Below are positions 1 through 6,935 of a DNA stretch of 12,004 nucleotides, in pieces. Every line of letters begins with the position of its first letter. The first letter of the stretch is position 1. Below the pieces are notes generated by a model, which saw only the letters and a list, made by a program, of their open reading frames with translations, was not told the origin of the DNA and did no database searches. Source of the stretch: VAZQ01 sp050725815 (GTDB lineage Bacteria; Pseudomonadota; Alphaproteobacteria; Rhizobiales; Xanthobacteraceae); NCBI GenBank assembly GCA_050725815.1, contig JBOHIG010000428.1, positions 1-12,004 of the forward strand, read 5' to 3'. The position numbers and the translations under genes are program-made.

Positions 1-373
1 GGGTGCAATAGGTCGCGCCTGAACGGTAAAGCCCCATGAGCCGGCTGTTGGCGGAAGGATCGATCACGGTTTCGATTTCGAGCCGGAAAGGGCGCTGCGG
101 CGGCTGCGCGATAGTCAGCCGGTCGGGTGCTGCGACGTACTGCTCGGGCCCCAGCGCGTCTCCGTCGAGTCGGAGCGCGGCGAGGTTCAGTTCGTCGCCG
201 TCGAGCACCAGCGGCGCGGGGGCCGATGCCTTCGGGTTGGGCTTCAATTGCAGAGTCGCGCGCACCTTGGTGGCGGCGGGATCGAGCGAGACGTCGAGCG
301 CGACAGTTTCCACCAGCCAGTCGGGTGGGCGGTAGTCGGCAAGGCGGATGGTCGGGGCCTGTTCGGTTCGCAT
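1..373 (-). CDS. pepN: Aminopeptidase N (M1 family), N-terminal part, cut by window edge
   Basis: Only the first 124 codons are present; the gene continues past the left edge. The ATG is at 373-371 and the product begins MRTEQAPTIRLADYRPPDW. From memory this resembles the start of E. coli PepN, which has a DYRAPDY motif near its N-terminus. Further on, residues of the LNLAALRLDG type and SANSRLMGLYRSGATYCT follow the PepN pattern, in which the N-terminal beta-sandwich domain ends in a GLYxSG...CTQCE segment. The M1 family is a zinc metallopeptidase that removes N-terminal residues from peptides in the cytoplasm. The catalytic HExxH zinc motif would lie well outside the window, so activity cannot be judged here. 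The gene diverges from the solute-binding protein gene, with 199 bp between the two starts. Identification rests on the N-terminal domain only, but that pattern is distinctive. Confidence 0.85.
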   Translation of the reverse strand, partial: MRTEQAPTIRLADYRPPDWLVETVALDVSLDPAATKVRATLQLKPNPKASAPAPLVLDGDELNLAALRLDGDALGPEQYVAAPDRLTIAQPPQRPFRLEIETVIDPSANSRLMGLYRSGATYCT

Positions 374-572
374 CGGCGGCTCGTCTTGGAGCCGGGGGTC
401 GGCTCGGGCGCCCGTCTTAACACAGTCCGTGGCGGATCAAGGGGCGGCGGGCCCTGCGGTAACGATGCCGGCCGGGTCGCCGTTCCGGAAATTTCGCTGT
501 GTCCACCGGCAAAGCTTCATGGTCTAATCGACCCAGGCTGTGCAGGCCTGCCAATTGATCAAAGGGAGGACA

Positions 573-1535
573 ATGATGTTCCGGTATCGCATTTTGGGTA
601 TTGGCGTAGCGGCGTTGCTGGCCGCGAGCACAAGCGCGTTCGCGCAGAATTATCCGAACCAGACAGTACGCATCGTCGTGCCGTTCTCGGCCGGCAGCAT
701 CACCGACGGGCTTGCGCGGATGCTCGCCGACAAGCTCGGCGTCATGTGGAAGCAGCAGGTCATCGTCGAGAACCGCCCCGGCCTGCCGGGCACCACCGGC
801 GTCGCCAAGAGCAAGCCCGACGGCTATACGCTGATGCTCACCTCCAACGGCCATACGATTGCGCGCGCGATCAACAAGGCCGTGCAGTTCGATCCGGTGA
901 AGGACTTTGCCGGGATCACCGTCGTGGCATCGGTGCCGCTGGTCGCGATCGTGAATCCGGGCTCTCCCGCCAAGACGCTCAAGGAGTTTATCGAGCTGGC
1001 GCGAAAGAACCCGGGCAAGCTCAACTTCTCTTCGGCGGGTCCCGCCTCGACCTCGTTTCTGTCGGCTGAAATCTTCCGGCAGGCAGCGAAGCTCCAGATG
1101 GTCCACGTCCCCTTCAAGGGAGCGCCACCGGCCGTGACCGCGGTGGTGCGCGGCGACGTGCAGATCTATTTCGCGCCGATTCCCCAGGCGCAATCGCTGG
1201 ACGCCGCCGGCAAGGTGAGGGCGCTGGCCGTCAATTCCGAGAAACGAATTCCGCAGCTTCCCAAGGTCCCGACCATCGCCGAGGCGGCGCTGCCGAACTA
1301 CAAGTACGAGTCCTGGTTCGGTGTGATGGCGCCGGCCGGCACGCCGATGGCGATCCGCACCAAGGTCGCCCAGGACATCGCGACCGTGATCAAGATGAAG
1401 GACGTGGTCGCGCACATGCTCAAGCTTGGCAACTACCCGGCGCCAAACACGCCGGCGCAGTTCGACGCCATCATCAAGGCCGACACCGCGCGCTACACCA
1501 AGGTGATCGAGGCTGCCGGCATCGCGCCGAAGTAA
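573..1535 (+). CDS. Bug/TctC-family tripartite tricarboxylate transporter substrate-binding protein
   Basis: This 320-residue protein is probably a periplasmic receptor that binds a small organic acid or similar ligand. A signal peptide is visible: basic MMFRYR, a hydrophobic run to about residue 22, and an AFA-Q cleavage site after residue 24. The mature protein opens with YPNQTVRIVVPFSAGSITD, the hallmark start of Bug proteins, with the ligand-binding loop after VVPF. The length fits the family (about 320). I chose the ATG at 573 because AAAGGGAGGA lies just upstream; a GTG at 540 in the same frame would spoil the signal peptide. A second ATG follows at 576. No genes for the TctA/TctB membrane subunits are nearby, so this is an orphan receptor, as is usual for large Bug families in Burkholderiales and some Rhizobiales. 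The ligand cannot be predicted from sequence. Confidence 0.9.
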   Translation: MMFRYRILGIGVAALLAASTSAFAQNYPNQTVRIVVPFSAGSITDGLARMLADKLGVMWKQQVIVENRPGLPGTTGVAKSKPDGYTLMLTSNGHTIARAINKAVQFDPVKDFAGITVVASVPLVAIVNPGSPAKTLKEFIELARKNPGKLNFSSAGPASTSFLSAEIFRQAAKLQMVHVPFKGAPPAVTAVVRGDVQIYFAPIPQAQSLDAAGKVRALAVNSEKRIPQLPKVPTIAEAALPNYKYESWFGVMAPAGTPMAIRTKVAQDIATVIKMKDVVAHMLKLGNYPAPNTPAQFDAIIKADTARYTKVIEAAGIAPK

Positions 1536-1544
1536 CTCAATCGC

Positions 1545-1570
1545 GCGCGGGACCACCACCGGTCCCGCGC
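1545..1570 (+). terminator. Hairpin after the Bug gene, probable terminator
   Basis: A perfect 10-bp inverted repeat (GCGCGGGACC / GGTCCCGCGC) with a 6-nt loop begins 9 bp after the TAA stop of the binding-protein gene. Only a very short T run follows (TTCC), so the rho-independent signal is incomplete. The strong GC stem could still end transcription or protect the 3' end. Because the receptor remnant on the opposite strand ends at 1589, it may also act from the other side. Confidence 0.6.
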
Positions 1571-1588
1571 TTCCAACGGGGACGCGCT

Positions 1589-1741
1589 TTACCAGCGACA
1601 GCGCGCGCTGGCGATTACGCTGCGCCGTGAACCGTAGAAGCAGTTGTTGTCGACGTTGTAACACGTTGCCACATACTCTTTGTCGAAGAGGTTCTCGGCA
1701 TTCACCGCAAAGCTACGCCCTGCGGCGCACGCCTTGGTGAC
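1589..1741 (-). pseudogene. C-terminal remnant of a TonB-dependent siderophore receptor
   Basis: Reading the minus strand from about 1741 to the TAA at 1591-1589 gives about 50 residues without a plausible start. They include GRSFAVNAENLFDKEYVAT and then CYNVDNNCFYGSRRSV, and they end in a terminal tryptophan. This is the classic last part of a TonB-dependent outer-membrane receptor of the FhuA/FpvA siderophore class: the NLFDKxYVATC motif, a short Cys-flanked hairpin, the YG-x-RR-x-V strand and a C-terminal aromatic residue needed for barrel assembly. A full receptor is about 700 residues, so more than 90% is missing. The open frame carries on into the end of the neighbouring CDF gene but loses its likeness to a receptor around 1720-1745, which probably marks the deletion junction. 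With no start or ribosome-binding site it should not be expressed. The family call is confident; its dead state is an inference. Confidence 0.8.
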
Positions 1742-1748
1742 GTCGCGC

Positions 1749-3116
1749 TCAGCGCGGCTCAGCGTGGCCGATCACCCGCTTGATCGAGGGGAAGTGTGCG
1801 CGCAGCGCGCGCTCGAGCTCATCGATCTGCTCATGGATTTCCGCGACGGAGAGCGCAGGATCGGCGGTGCCGTGGAAGTTGACGACCTCGCCCTCCGCGG
1901 TTTCGCGCACGCGCACGTCATGGATGTTGCGCACCGCTCCGGTCTTGGCCGCCTCCGCCGCCAGCACCGCGCGCACTTCGGCGAGCCGCCGCTCCGGCGC
2001 ATCGTGGCCGGAAACGTCGCGCACCTGAAGTGGTTCGATGTGGGTCTCGACCTCGACCTCGGGCCCGAGTTCGTCGCGCAGAGCGGTCTCCAGTCCGTCC
2101 GCGATCTCGTGCGCGCGCGAGAGCGACAGGTTGCCATCCACTTCGAGATCGAGCGAGACCGACAGTCGGTCGCTGATGGAGTGAACGGTGACGTGGTGAA
2201 CCGCGAGCGCCCGGTTGCGTGCGATCACGGTGACGCGCTCCATCACGGTTTCATCGTCGAGCGCACGCGGCTCGGTGTTGACGGTGGTCTCGGCCTTGGG
2301 AAAGCGCGCCCGCACGGCGTCCTCGACCCGCAGTTTGATGGCGGTGACGCGATCGAGCGGGAGCGTGCGGCTCACCGCCAGCAGGAGATCGACGAACAGC
2401 ACATCGCCCGCCGGCCGCACCCGCACCCGTTCGACCGCGACCACGCCGGCAATCCCTTCCGCCGCGGTGCGGGCCACCTCGGCCGCGCCCGGCGGCGCGG
2501 TGTCGGTGAGCGTGCCGACGGTGCGGCGGCCGAGCCGCCAGCCGGCGACGCAGATGAACACGGCGACGATCACCGCCGCTGCCGAATCCGCCCAGGGATA
2601 GCCGAGCGCAACTGCGCCGAGCCCGATCAGCACCGCGATCGACGACCACATGTCGGAGCCGAAATGCAGGGCGTCGGCTTCCAGCGCTTCGCTCGAAGTT
2701 TCGGCCGCCACGCGGTAGAGCAACCGCGCGCGGAAGAAATCCACCACGATTGAGAGAGCGATCACCGCAAACGCCCAGACCGTCGCCTCGACGATGTGGG
2801 CCTGGCCATTGAAGAGGCGATGCGCTGCCTCCCAGATCACCACGCCCGATAGCAGGAACAACAGCGCCGTTTCGGCGAGCGCGGTGACGCTCTCGACCTT
2901 GCCATGGCCGTAGTGGTGCTCCTCGTCGGCGGGCTTGCCGGAAATCCGCACCGCGAAATAGGTCATAATCGTCGCGACGAGATCGAGCAGCGAATGCGCC
3001 GCCTCGGACAGCACCGCAAGCGAGCCGGTGGCGAGCCCCACCGCGCCCTTGGCCAGAGTCAGCCCGCCCGAGGCCACGATCGAGGAAAGCGCGACGCGCT
3101 GCTTGATGTCCTGCAT
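1749..3116 (-). CDS. Cation diffusion facilitator (CDF) family metal efflux transporter, long C-terminus
   Basis: This 455-residue inner-membrane transporter probably exchanges divalent metal ions (Zn, Fe, Mn or Co) for protons. The N-terminal ~205 residues hold the six-helix CDF domain. Metal-site residues are H41 and D45 in helix 2 (HSLLD) and H151 and D155 in helix 5 (HFGSD), an HD-HD tetrad. The cytoplasmic loop HHYGHGKVES (67-76) matches the HxFGHGKxE signature. Most bacterial CDFs have about 300 residues. Here the cytoplasmic part appears to contain three successive ferredoxin-like dimerisation units, about 213-283, 293-362 and 378-454, each ending in a similar strand (VNTEP, THIEP, GHAEP). 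The ATG at 3116 is preceded by a weak AGGGAC. The gene diverges from dusA across 75 bp, and its 3' end abuts the receptor remnant. The substrate metal is not certain: the HD-HD pattern is common in zinc carriers but does not settle it. Confidence 0.9.
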   Translation of the reverse strand: MQDIKQRVALSSIVASGGLTLAKGAVGLATGSLAVLSEAAHSLLDLVATIMTYFAVRISGKPADEEHHYGHGKVESVTALAETALLFLLSGVVIWEAAHRLFNGQAHIVEATVWAFAVIALSIVVDFFRARLLYRVAAETSSEALEADALHFGSDMWSSIAVLIGLGAVALGYPWADSAAAVIVAVFICVAGWRLGRRTVGTLTDTAPPGAAEVARTAAEGIAGVVAVERVRVRPAGDVLFVDLLLAVSRTLPLDRVTAIKLRVEDAVRARFPKAETTVNTEPRALDDETVMERVTVIARNRALAVHHVTVHSISDRLSVSLDLEVDGNLSLSRAHEIADGLETALRDELGPEVEVETHIEPLQVRDVSGHDAPERRLAEVRAVLAAEAAKTGAVRNIHDVRVRETAEGEVVNFHGTADPALSVAEIHEQIDELERALRAHFPSIKRVIGHAEPR

Positions 3117-3191
3117 GGGCGGTCCCTGTCGCCCGAGCGGTAGCGCCCGTGGCAGCGTCCGTCAACGAAATCGCACGGGCTTCCGCGCCTC

Positions 3192-4241
3192 TTGTTCATG
3201 ACCATATTCTGGGCCATGAGAATGCCAATGACTCGCATGTCGCCAGCCGTGGCGCGCTCCTTCTCGGTGGCGCCCATGATGGAGTGGACCGATCGGCACT
3301 GCCGGTTCTTCCATCGGCTGCTCACGCGCCGCGCGCTGATCTATACCGAGATGATCACGACCGGGGCGGTGCTGCGCGGCGACCGCGCGCGGCTCTTGGT
3401 CTACGATCCCGCGGAGCACCCGGTCGCGCTTCAACTCGGGGGCTCCGAGCCTGCCGCGCTCGCCGAGTGCGCACGAATCGCTGCCGATCTCGGCTACGAC
3501 GAGATCAATCTCAATGTCGGCTGCCCCTCCGACCGCGTGCAGGAGGGCCGCTTCGGCGCCTGCCTGATGGCGGAGCCGGCGCTGGTCGGCGATTGCGTCG
3601 CCGCCATGAAGGCCGCGGTCGCCATCCCGGTGACGGTGAAGTGCCGTATCGGCATCGACGATCAGGATCCCGAGGTCGCGCTCGACACGCTCGCCGCAAC
3701 GCTGCTGCCGGCGCGCGTCGATGCGCTGATCGTACATGCGCGCAAGGCCTGGCTCTCCGGCCTCTCGCCGCGCGAGAACCGCGACATCCCCCCGCTCGAC
3801 TACGACCGCGTGTTCCGGCTGAAGGCCGCATATCCGCATCTCCCCGTCGTGCTCAACGGCGGGATCGCGAACGTCGAGCAGGCGAGGGATCATCTCGAAC
3901 GCGTCGACGGCGTGATGATGGGCCGCGCCGCCTACCAGGAACCGTGGCGGCTGCTTGCGGTCGATGCCTTCGTGTTCGGCGAAGCCGCCCCATTCCCGAA
4001 TGCGAAGGCTGCCGCGCAGGCGATGTTGCCCTATGTCGAGCGCGAGCTTGCCCGTGGCGCACGCCTTTCCTCGATCACCCGGCACATGCTGGGGCTGTTC
4101 CGTGGCGTACCGGGCGCGCGCGCCTTCCGCCGCCATCTCGCGACCGAAGCGGTGAAGCCCGGCGCCGGCGCCGAGGTTCTGGCCGATGCGCTCGCGCTCG
4201 TGATGGACTCCGGCGCGGATTTGGCGCACATCGCGGCATGA
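3192..4241 (+). CDS. dusA: tRNA-dihydrouridine synthase A
   Basis: This FMN-dependent enzyme reduces uridine in the D-loop of tRNA (U20/U20a) to dihydrouridine using NADPH. The 349-residue product has the DusA pattern: FSVAPMMEWTDRHCRFF near residues 24-40 (FMN-barrel entry and substrate loop), YTEMITTGA (51-59), QLGG (81-84), and NVGCPSDRVQEGRFGACLM with the catalytic cysteine at C111. K150 (VTVKCRIG) and H182 (VHARKAWLSGLSP, a DusA-type loop) follow, then NGGI (222-225) and MMGRAAYQEPW (242-252), which bind the flavin phosphate. Length is close to the family's 330-345. The start is uncertain: in-frame ATGs also occur at 3216, 3222, 3228 and 3237, none with a good ribosome-binding site, and homology begins only at about residue 22. 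The gene diverges from the CDF gene. The permease downstream starts 65 bp after the stop and may be cotranscribed. Confidence 0.93.
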   Translation: MFMTIFWAMRMPMTRMSPAVARSFSVAPMMEWTDRHCRFFHRLLTRRALIYTEMITTGAVLRGDRARLLVYDPAEHPVALQLGGSEPAALAECARIAADLGYDEINLNVGCPSDRVQEGRFGACLMAEPALVGDCVAAMKAAVAIPVTVKCRIGIDDQDPEVALDTLAATLLPARVDALIVHARKAWLSGLSPRENRDIPPLDYDRVFRLKAAYPHLPVVLNGGIANVEQARDHLERVDGVMMGRAAYQEPWRLLAVDAFVFGEAAPFPNAKAAAQAMLPYVERELARGARLSSITRHMLGLFRGVPGARAFRRHLATEAVKPGAGAEVLADALALVMDSGADLAHIAA

Positions 4242-4306
4242 TCCTTTTCCCCCGTCCCGGATTTCGCGGGGCGACGCCGCCTTAAATGCGCGATAGTGAG
4301 TTTCAA

Positions 4307-5140
4307 ATGATCGGCGGCATTTCCGCGGGCGAGTTGGTGTTTCTGGCCGCCCTGATCGTCGCCGGCGGGGTGGTGACGGGTCTGCTCGCAGGACTGTTCG
4401 GCATCGGCGGCGGCGGCATCATCGTGCCGGTGCTCTACGAGACCTTCCGCGCGCTCGACGTGCCGGAGGACGTGCGCATGCAGCTCTGCGTCGGCACCTC
4501 GCTCGCGATCATCGTGCCGACGAATGTCCGATCCTTCCTGGTGCACCGCAGGCACGGCGCCGTGCAGATGGACGTGGTGCGCGCCTGGGCGATCCCGTCG
4601 GTGCTCGGCGTGGCGGGCGGATCGCTGGTGGCGGGACTGGCACCGGGCCAGGTCCTTACCATCGCTTTCATTATCGTGACGTGCATCATCGGCACCAAAC
4701 TGCTGGTCGGCCGCGACGACTGGCGCATCGCCGATCGCCTGCCGGGCAAAGCGGGCATGGCCGGCTACGGTTTCGGCGTCGGGCTCGCGGCCTCGATGAT
4801 CGGCATCAGCGGCGGCTCGATCTCCGCCATGATCCTCACGCTGCACGGCCGGCCGATCCACAATGCGGTCGCGACTTCGGCGGCGATCGGCGTGCCGATC
4901 ACGATCGCGGGCGTGCTGGGATACATGGCGGCGGGATGGCCGCAGCAGGCATTGATGCCGCCGCTGTCGCTCGGCTTCGTGTCGCTGATCGGCTTTGCGC
5001 TGATGGCGCCGGTGGCGAGCAGCGTCGCGCCGTTCGGCGCGCGGCTTGCGCATTCGCTCTCCAAGCGGCGGCTCGAGGTGGCGTTTGCCATTTTCCTGCT
5101 GGCGGTGTCGCTGCGCTTTTTTGTGAGCCTCGTCTGGTAG
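4307..5140 (+). CDS. TauE/SafE family membrane permease, first of tandem pair
   Basis: This 277-residue integral membrane protein has about eight predicted helices and belongs to the TauE/SafE (formerly DUF81) family, whose studied members export sulfite, sulfoacetate or related anions. The two-fold internal repeat typical of the family is visible: GLFGIGGGGIIVP (29-41) in the first half and MIGISGGSISAM (164-175) in the second. MQLCVGTSLAIIVPTN (58-73) and HNAVATSA (185-192) are the matching second helices of each half. I place the start at the ATG at 4307, because its first residues then line up without gaps with the neighbouring paralog. An in-frame ATG at 4286 would add seven residues. 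No sulfonate or sulfur-metabolism gene is adjacent, so the substrate is unknown. Confidence 0.88.
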   Translation: MIGGISAGELVFLAALIVAGGVVTGLLAGLFGIGGGGIIVPVLYETFRALDVPEDVRMQLCVGTSLAIIVPTNVRSFLVHRRHGAVQMDVVRAWAIPSVLGVAGGSLVAGLAPGQVLTIAFIIVTCIIGTKLLVGRDDWRIADRLPGKAGMAGYGFGVGLAASMIGISGGSISAMILTLHGRPIHNAVATSAAIGVPITIAGVLGYMAAGWPQQALMPPLSLGFVSLIGFALMAPVASSVAPFGARLAHSLSKRRLEVAFAIFLLAVSLRFFVSLVW

Positions 5141-5150
5141 GCATCTGAAC

Positions 5151-5981
5151 ATGTTCGGCATTCCGCTCAACGAACTGGCTCTGCTCGCGGCCGCGATCGT
5201 CGCCGGCGGTGCGGTCGCGGGCGTGCTGGCCGGATTGTTCGGGGTTGGCGGCGGGGTGATCGCGGTGCCCGTCCTCTACGAGGTGTTTCGTGTGCTTGGC
5301 GTGCCGGAGGCGGTGCATATGCAGATGTGCATCGGCACCTCGCTCGCGATCATGGCGCCGACCAATATCCGCTCCTACCTGACCCACCGCGCCAAGGGCG
5401 CGGTGCTGCAGGATGTGGTGCGGCGCTGGACTCCGCCGGTGATTGCCGGCATCGCCATCGGGTCGGTGGTGGCGAGCTTCGCGCCGGGCCCGGTGTTCAA
5501 GATCGCGTTCGTGCTGATCGCGGCGGTGATCTGCACCAAGATGCTGTTCGGCAAGGAGAGCTGGCGGCTCGGCGACGATCTGCCAACACACCCGCTGGCG
5601 AGCGGCTACGGCTTGGCGGTGGGGCTGATGGCTTCGCTCACCGGCGTCAGCGGCGGCTCGCTCTGTACCATGGTGCTGACGCTCTACGGCAAGCCGATCC
5701 ACAATGCGGTCGCCACCTCGGCCGGCGTGGTGGTGCCGATCACGCTCGCGGGCACGCTCGGCTATATTCTTGCCGGCCTGCCGCACCAGGCGCTGACGCC
5801 GCCTTTGTCGATCGGGTTCGTGTCGCTGATCGGTTTCGCACTGATGGCGCCGGTGTCGAGTCTCACGGCCTCCTATGGCGCGCGCCTCGCGCACGCAGTC
5901 TCGAAGCGCGTGCTCGAAGTCGCCTTCGGGCTGTTCCTGCTGGCGGCTTCGTTGCGGCTGCTGGCCAGCTTGGTGTGGTGA
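5151..5981 (+). CDS. TauE/SafE family membrane permease, second of tandem pair
   Basis: This 276-residue paralog of the preceding permease starts 10 bp after its stop, so the two are almost certainly one transcript. An ungapped by-eye count gives about 174 identical positions of 276 (63%), and both proteins end in SLVW. The repeat signatures recur as GLFGVGGGVIAVP (28-40) and LTGVSGGSLCTM (163-174), and RxIHNAVATSA is kept as KPIHNAVATSA. The least conserved parts are helices around residues 92-107 and 121-149, including the central cytoplasmic loop, where substrate or partner differences might lie. The pair could be independent exporters or could form a heteromer. The gene converges on the aspartic protease gene with only 9 bp between stop codons and no visible hairpin. 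Confidence 0.88.
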   Translation: MFGIPLNELALLAAAIVAGGAVAGVLAGLFGVGGGVIAVPVLYEVFRVLGVPEAVHMQMCIGTSLAIMAPTNIRSYLTHRAKGAVLQDVVRRWTPPVIAGIAIGSVVASFAPGPVFKIAFVLIAAVICTKMLFGKESWRLGDDLPTHPLASGYGLAVGLMASLTGVSGGSLCTMVLTLYGKPIHNAVATSAGVVVPITLAGTLGYILAGLPHQALTPPLSIGFVSLIGFALMAPVSSLTASYGARLAHAVSKRVLEVAFGLFLLAASLRLLASLVW

Positions 5982-5990
5982 GCGACCTTG

Positions 5991-6689
5991 CTAAGGATAC
6001 GCCCGCAGCACCAGCCGGTCGCCGCGCACCTCCCAGCCTTCCAGCCGGTTGAGGAAGCTCATGCCAAGCAGATTGGTCCGCAACTGCCCCTTCTGCGCGA
6101 TCAAGGCAGGAACTGAGCGCTCGACAATACCGCCGACCGCGATGCGGTCGAGCGTGACCGGCGCGGCGCGGGTGCGGCCGTTGGCGGTGTCGACGGTCAC
6201 CGAATAGGACAGCACCTCGAGCGGTAGCCCGGCGGCCTTCGCGGCTTCTTGCGTGAGCACCACCGAACTGGCGCCGGTGTCGAGCACCATCGAGACGCGC
6301 GCGCCGTTGACCTGCGCAGTCACTCCGAAATTGCCGCTGCCGCTGCGTGCGATCTCGACCACGCGGCCGCGGGTGGCGGCATGGCCGGGCACGAGCTCGG
6401 CCAGGACGCGGTCGCCGACTTCCCGCAGTTCGAAGCGGTAGGTGTAGCCAACCGCCAGCAGCACGGCGATCACCGCCCAGATCAGTGCCGATTCCAGCGC
6501 CTGCGTGAAACGCTCGCGGAACATCGCGAGCACGAGCGCGCCCAGGAACACGACGATGATGACCTTGACGCCGAGCGAGGAGATGTCGAACCGGCTCAGT
6601 CCAGCAAGCGCGCCGTCGTCCTGCTGCACGATCAGCAGAAACATGACGACGGTCACGACCGCCAGCAGGAACCAGAGGAATCGGCGCAC
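5991..6689 (-). CDS. Membrane-anchored retropepsin-like aspartic protease (clan AA, TIGR02281-like)
   Basis: The 232-residue product has three predicted membrane helices (about 4-21, 41-57 and 66-82) followed by a soluble retropepsin-like domain, presumably periplasmic. The catalytic motif is VLDTGASSVVLT with the active aspartate at D137. The second conserved element, NLLGMSFLNRL (206-216), matches the hydrophobic-hydrophobic-Gly motif of pepsin-fold proteases. One copy of the motif implies a homodimeric active site, as in retroviral proteases. I chose the GTG at 6689: a GAGGA (minus-strand copy of 6698-6702) lies 8 nt upstream and overlaps the stop codon of the DUF1289 gene. An ATG at 6728 would add 13 unlike residues and overlap that gene by 28 bp. 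The arrangement suggests translational coupling with DUF1289. The natural substrate of this bacterial family is unknown to me. Confidence 0.87.
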   Translation of the reverse strand: MRRFLWFLLAVVTVVMFLLIVQQDDGALAGLSRFDISSLGVKVIIVVFLGALVLAMFRERFTQALESALIWAVIAVLLAVGYTYRFELREVGDRVLAELVPGHAATRGRVVEIARSGSGNFGVTAQVNGARVSMVLDTGASSVVLTQEAAKAAGLPLEVLSYSVTVDTANGRTRAAPVTLDRIAVGGIVERSVPALIAQKGQLRTNLLGMSFLNRLEGWEVRGDRLVLRAYP

Positions 6690-6697
6690 GGTCAGAG

Positions 6698-6702
6698 TCC
6701 TC
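6698..6702 (-). promoter_or_regulatory. Ribosome-binding site deciding the GTG start of the aspartic protease
   Basis: On the minus strand GAGGA lies 8 nt before GTG at 6689 and overlaps the TGA of the DUF1289 gene. This is why the GTG was preferred over the upstream ATG, and it implies that ribosomes ending DUF1289 can re-initiate on the protease. Confidence 0.65.
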
Positions 6703-6916
6703 AGGCATTGTTGCCGGGGACGGGGCAACGCAGCGCCGCCAGGCGTTGCGGAAGCTCGCCCATGATACGCCGGCGCTCATGGTCGCTGAAGCGCAACCAG
6801 CCCTCGATCTCCTTCAAGCTGCGCCCGCAGCCGACGCACAAGCCCGATATCGGATCGACCGTGCAGACCTTGTTGCACGGGCTTACGACGTTGCTGGCGA
6901 TTTCGGTGGTGGCCAT
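6701..6916 (-). CDS. DUF1289 family small cysteine-rich protein
   Basis: A 71-residue protein with the DUF1289 pattern: SPCNKVCTVDPISGLCVGCGRSLKEI, giving C14-x3-C18-x8-C27-x2-C30, followed by a W-x-x-x-S/D-x-E-R-x-x-I-M helix (GWLRFSDHERRRIMGEL). The four cysteines could hold a zinc ion or an Fe-S centre, but no function is established to my knowledge. The ATG is at 6916-6914 with no clear Shine-Dalgarno; a 13-bp dyad (6923-6935) sits where one would be expected. It is the first gene of a two-gene unit with the aspartic protease, whose ribosome-binding site overlaps the TGA stop of this gene. Confidence 0.88.
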   Translation of the reverse strand: MATTEIASNVVSPCNKVCTVDPISGLCVGCGRSLKEIEGWLRFSDHERRRIMGELPQRLAALRCPVPGNNA

Positions 6917-6922
6917 CGATTC

Positions 6923-6935
6923 GGTTGCTGCAACC
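6923..6935. repeat. Small dyad upstream of DUF1289
   Basis: GGTTGC-T-GCAACC is a perfect 6-bp inverted repeat around one base, lying 7-19 bp upstream of the DUF1289 start codon. It touches the end of the larger palindrome beginning at 6935. It may be an operator or a small hairpin covering the initiation region. No family match is claimed. Confidence 0.4.

Noticed and set aside
417..1664. 415-codon open frame on the minus strand opposite the Bug gene
   Set aside because: It is very rich in Arg, His and Gly, has no recognisable motif or ribosome-binding site, and lies antisense to a clearly recognised gene. Long antisense frames are expected at this GC content.
1680..2753. 357-codon plus-strand open frame opposite the CDF gene
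   Set aside because: Repetitive Arg/His/Asp composition with no motifs; it is the shadow of a well-identified minus-strand transporter.
4249..4272. CCCCG...CGGGG stem between dusA and the first permease
   Set aside because: The stem is only 5 bp with a 12-nt loop and no T run. It is too weak to call a terminator in such GC-rich DNA.
4031..5894. Two long, mutually similar minus-strand open frames (379 and 331 codons) opposite the permeases
   Set aside because: Their similarity to each other is explained by the duplication of the sense-strand permease genes. Composition is Arg/His/Ala/Asp-rich and without domains.
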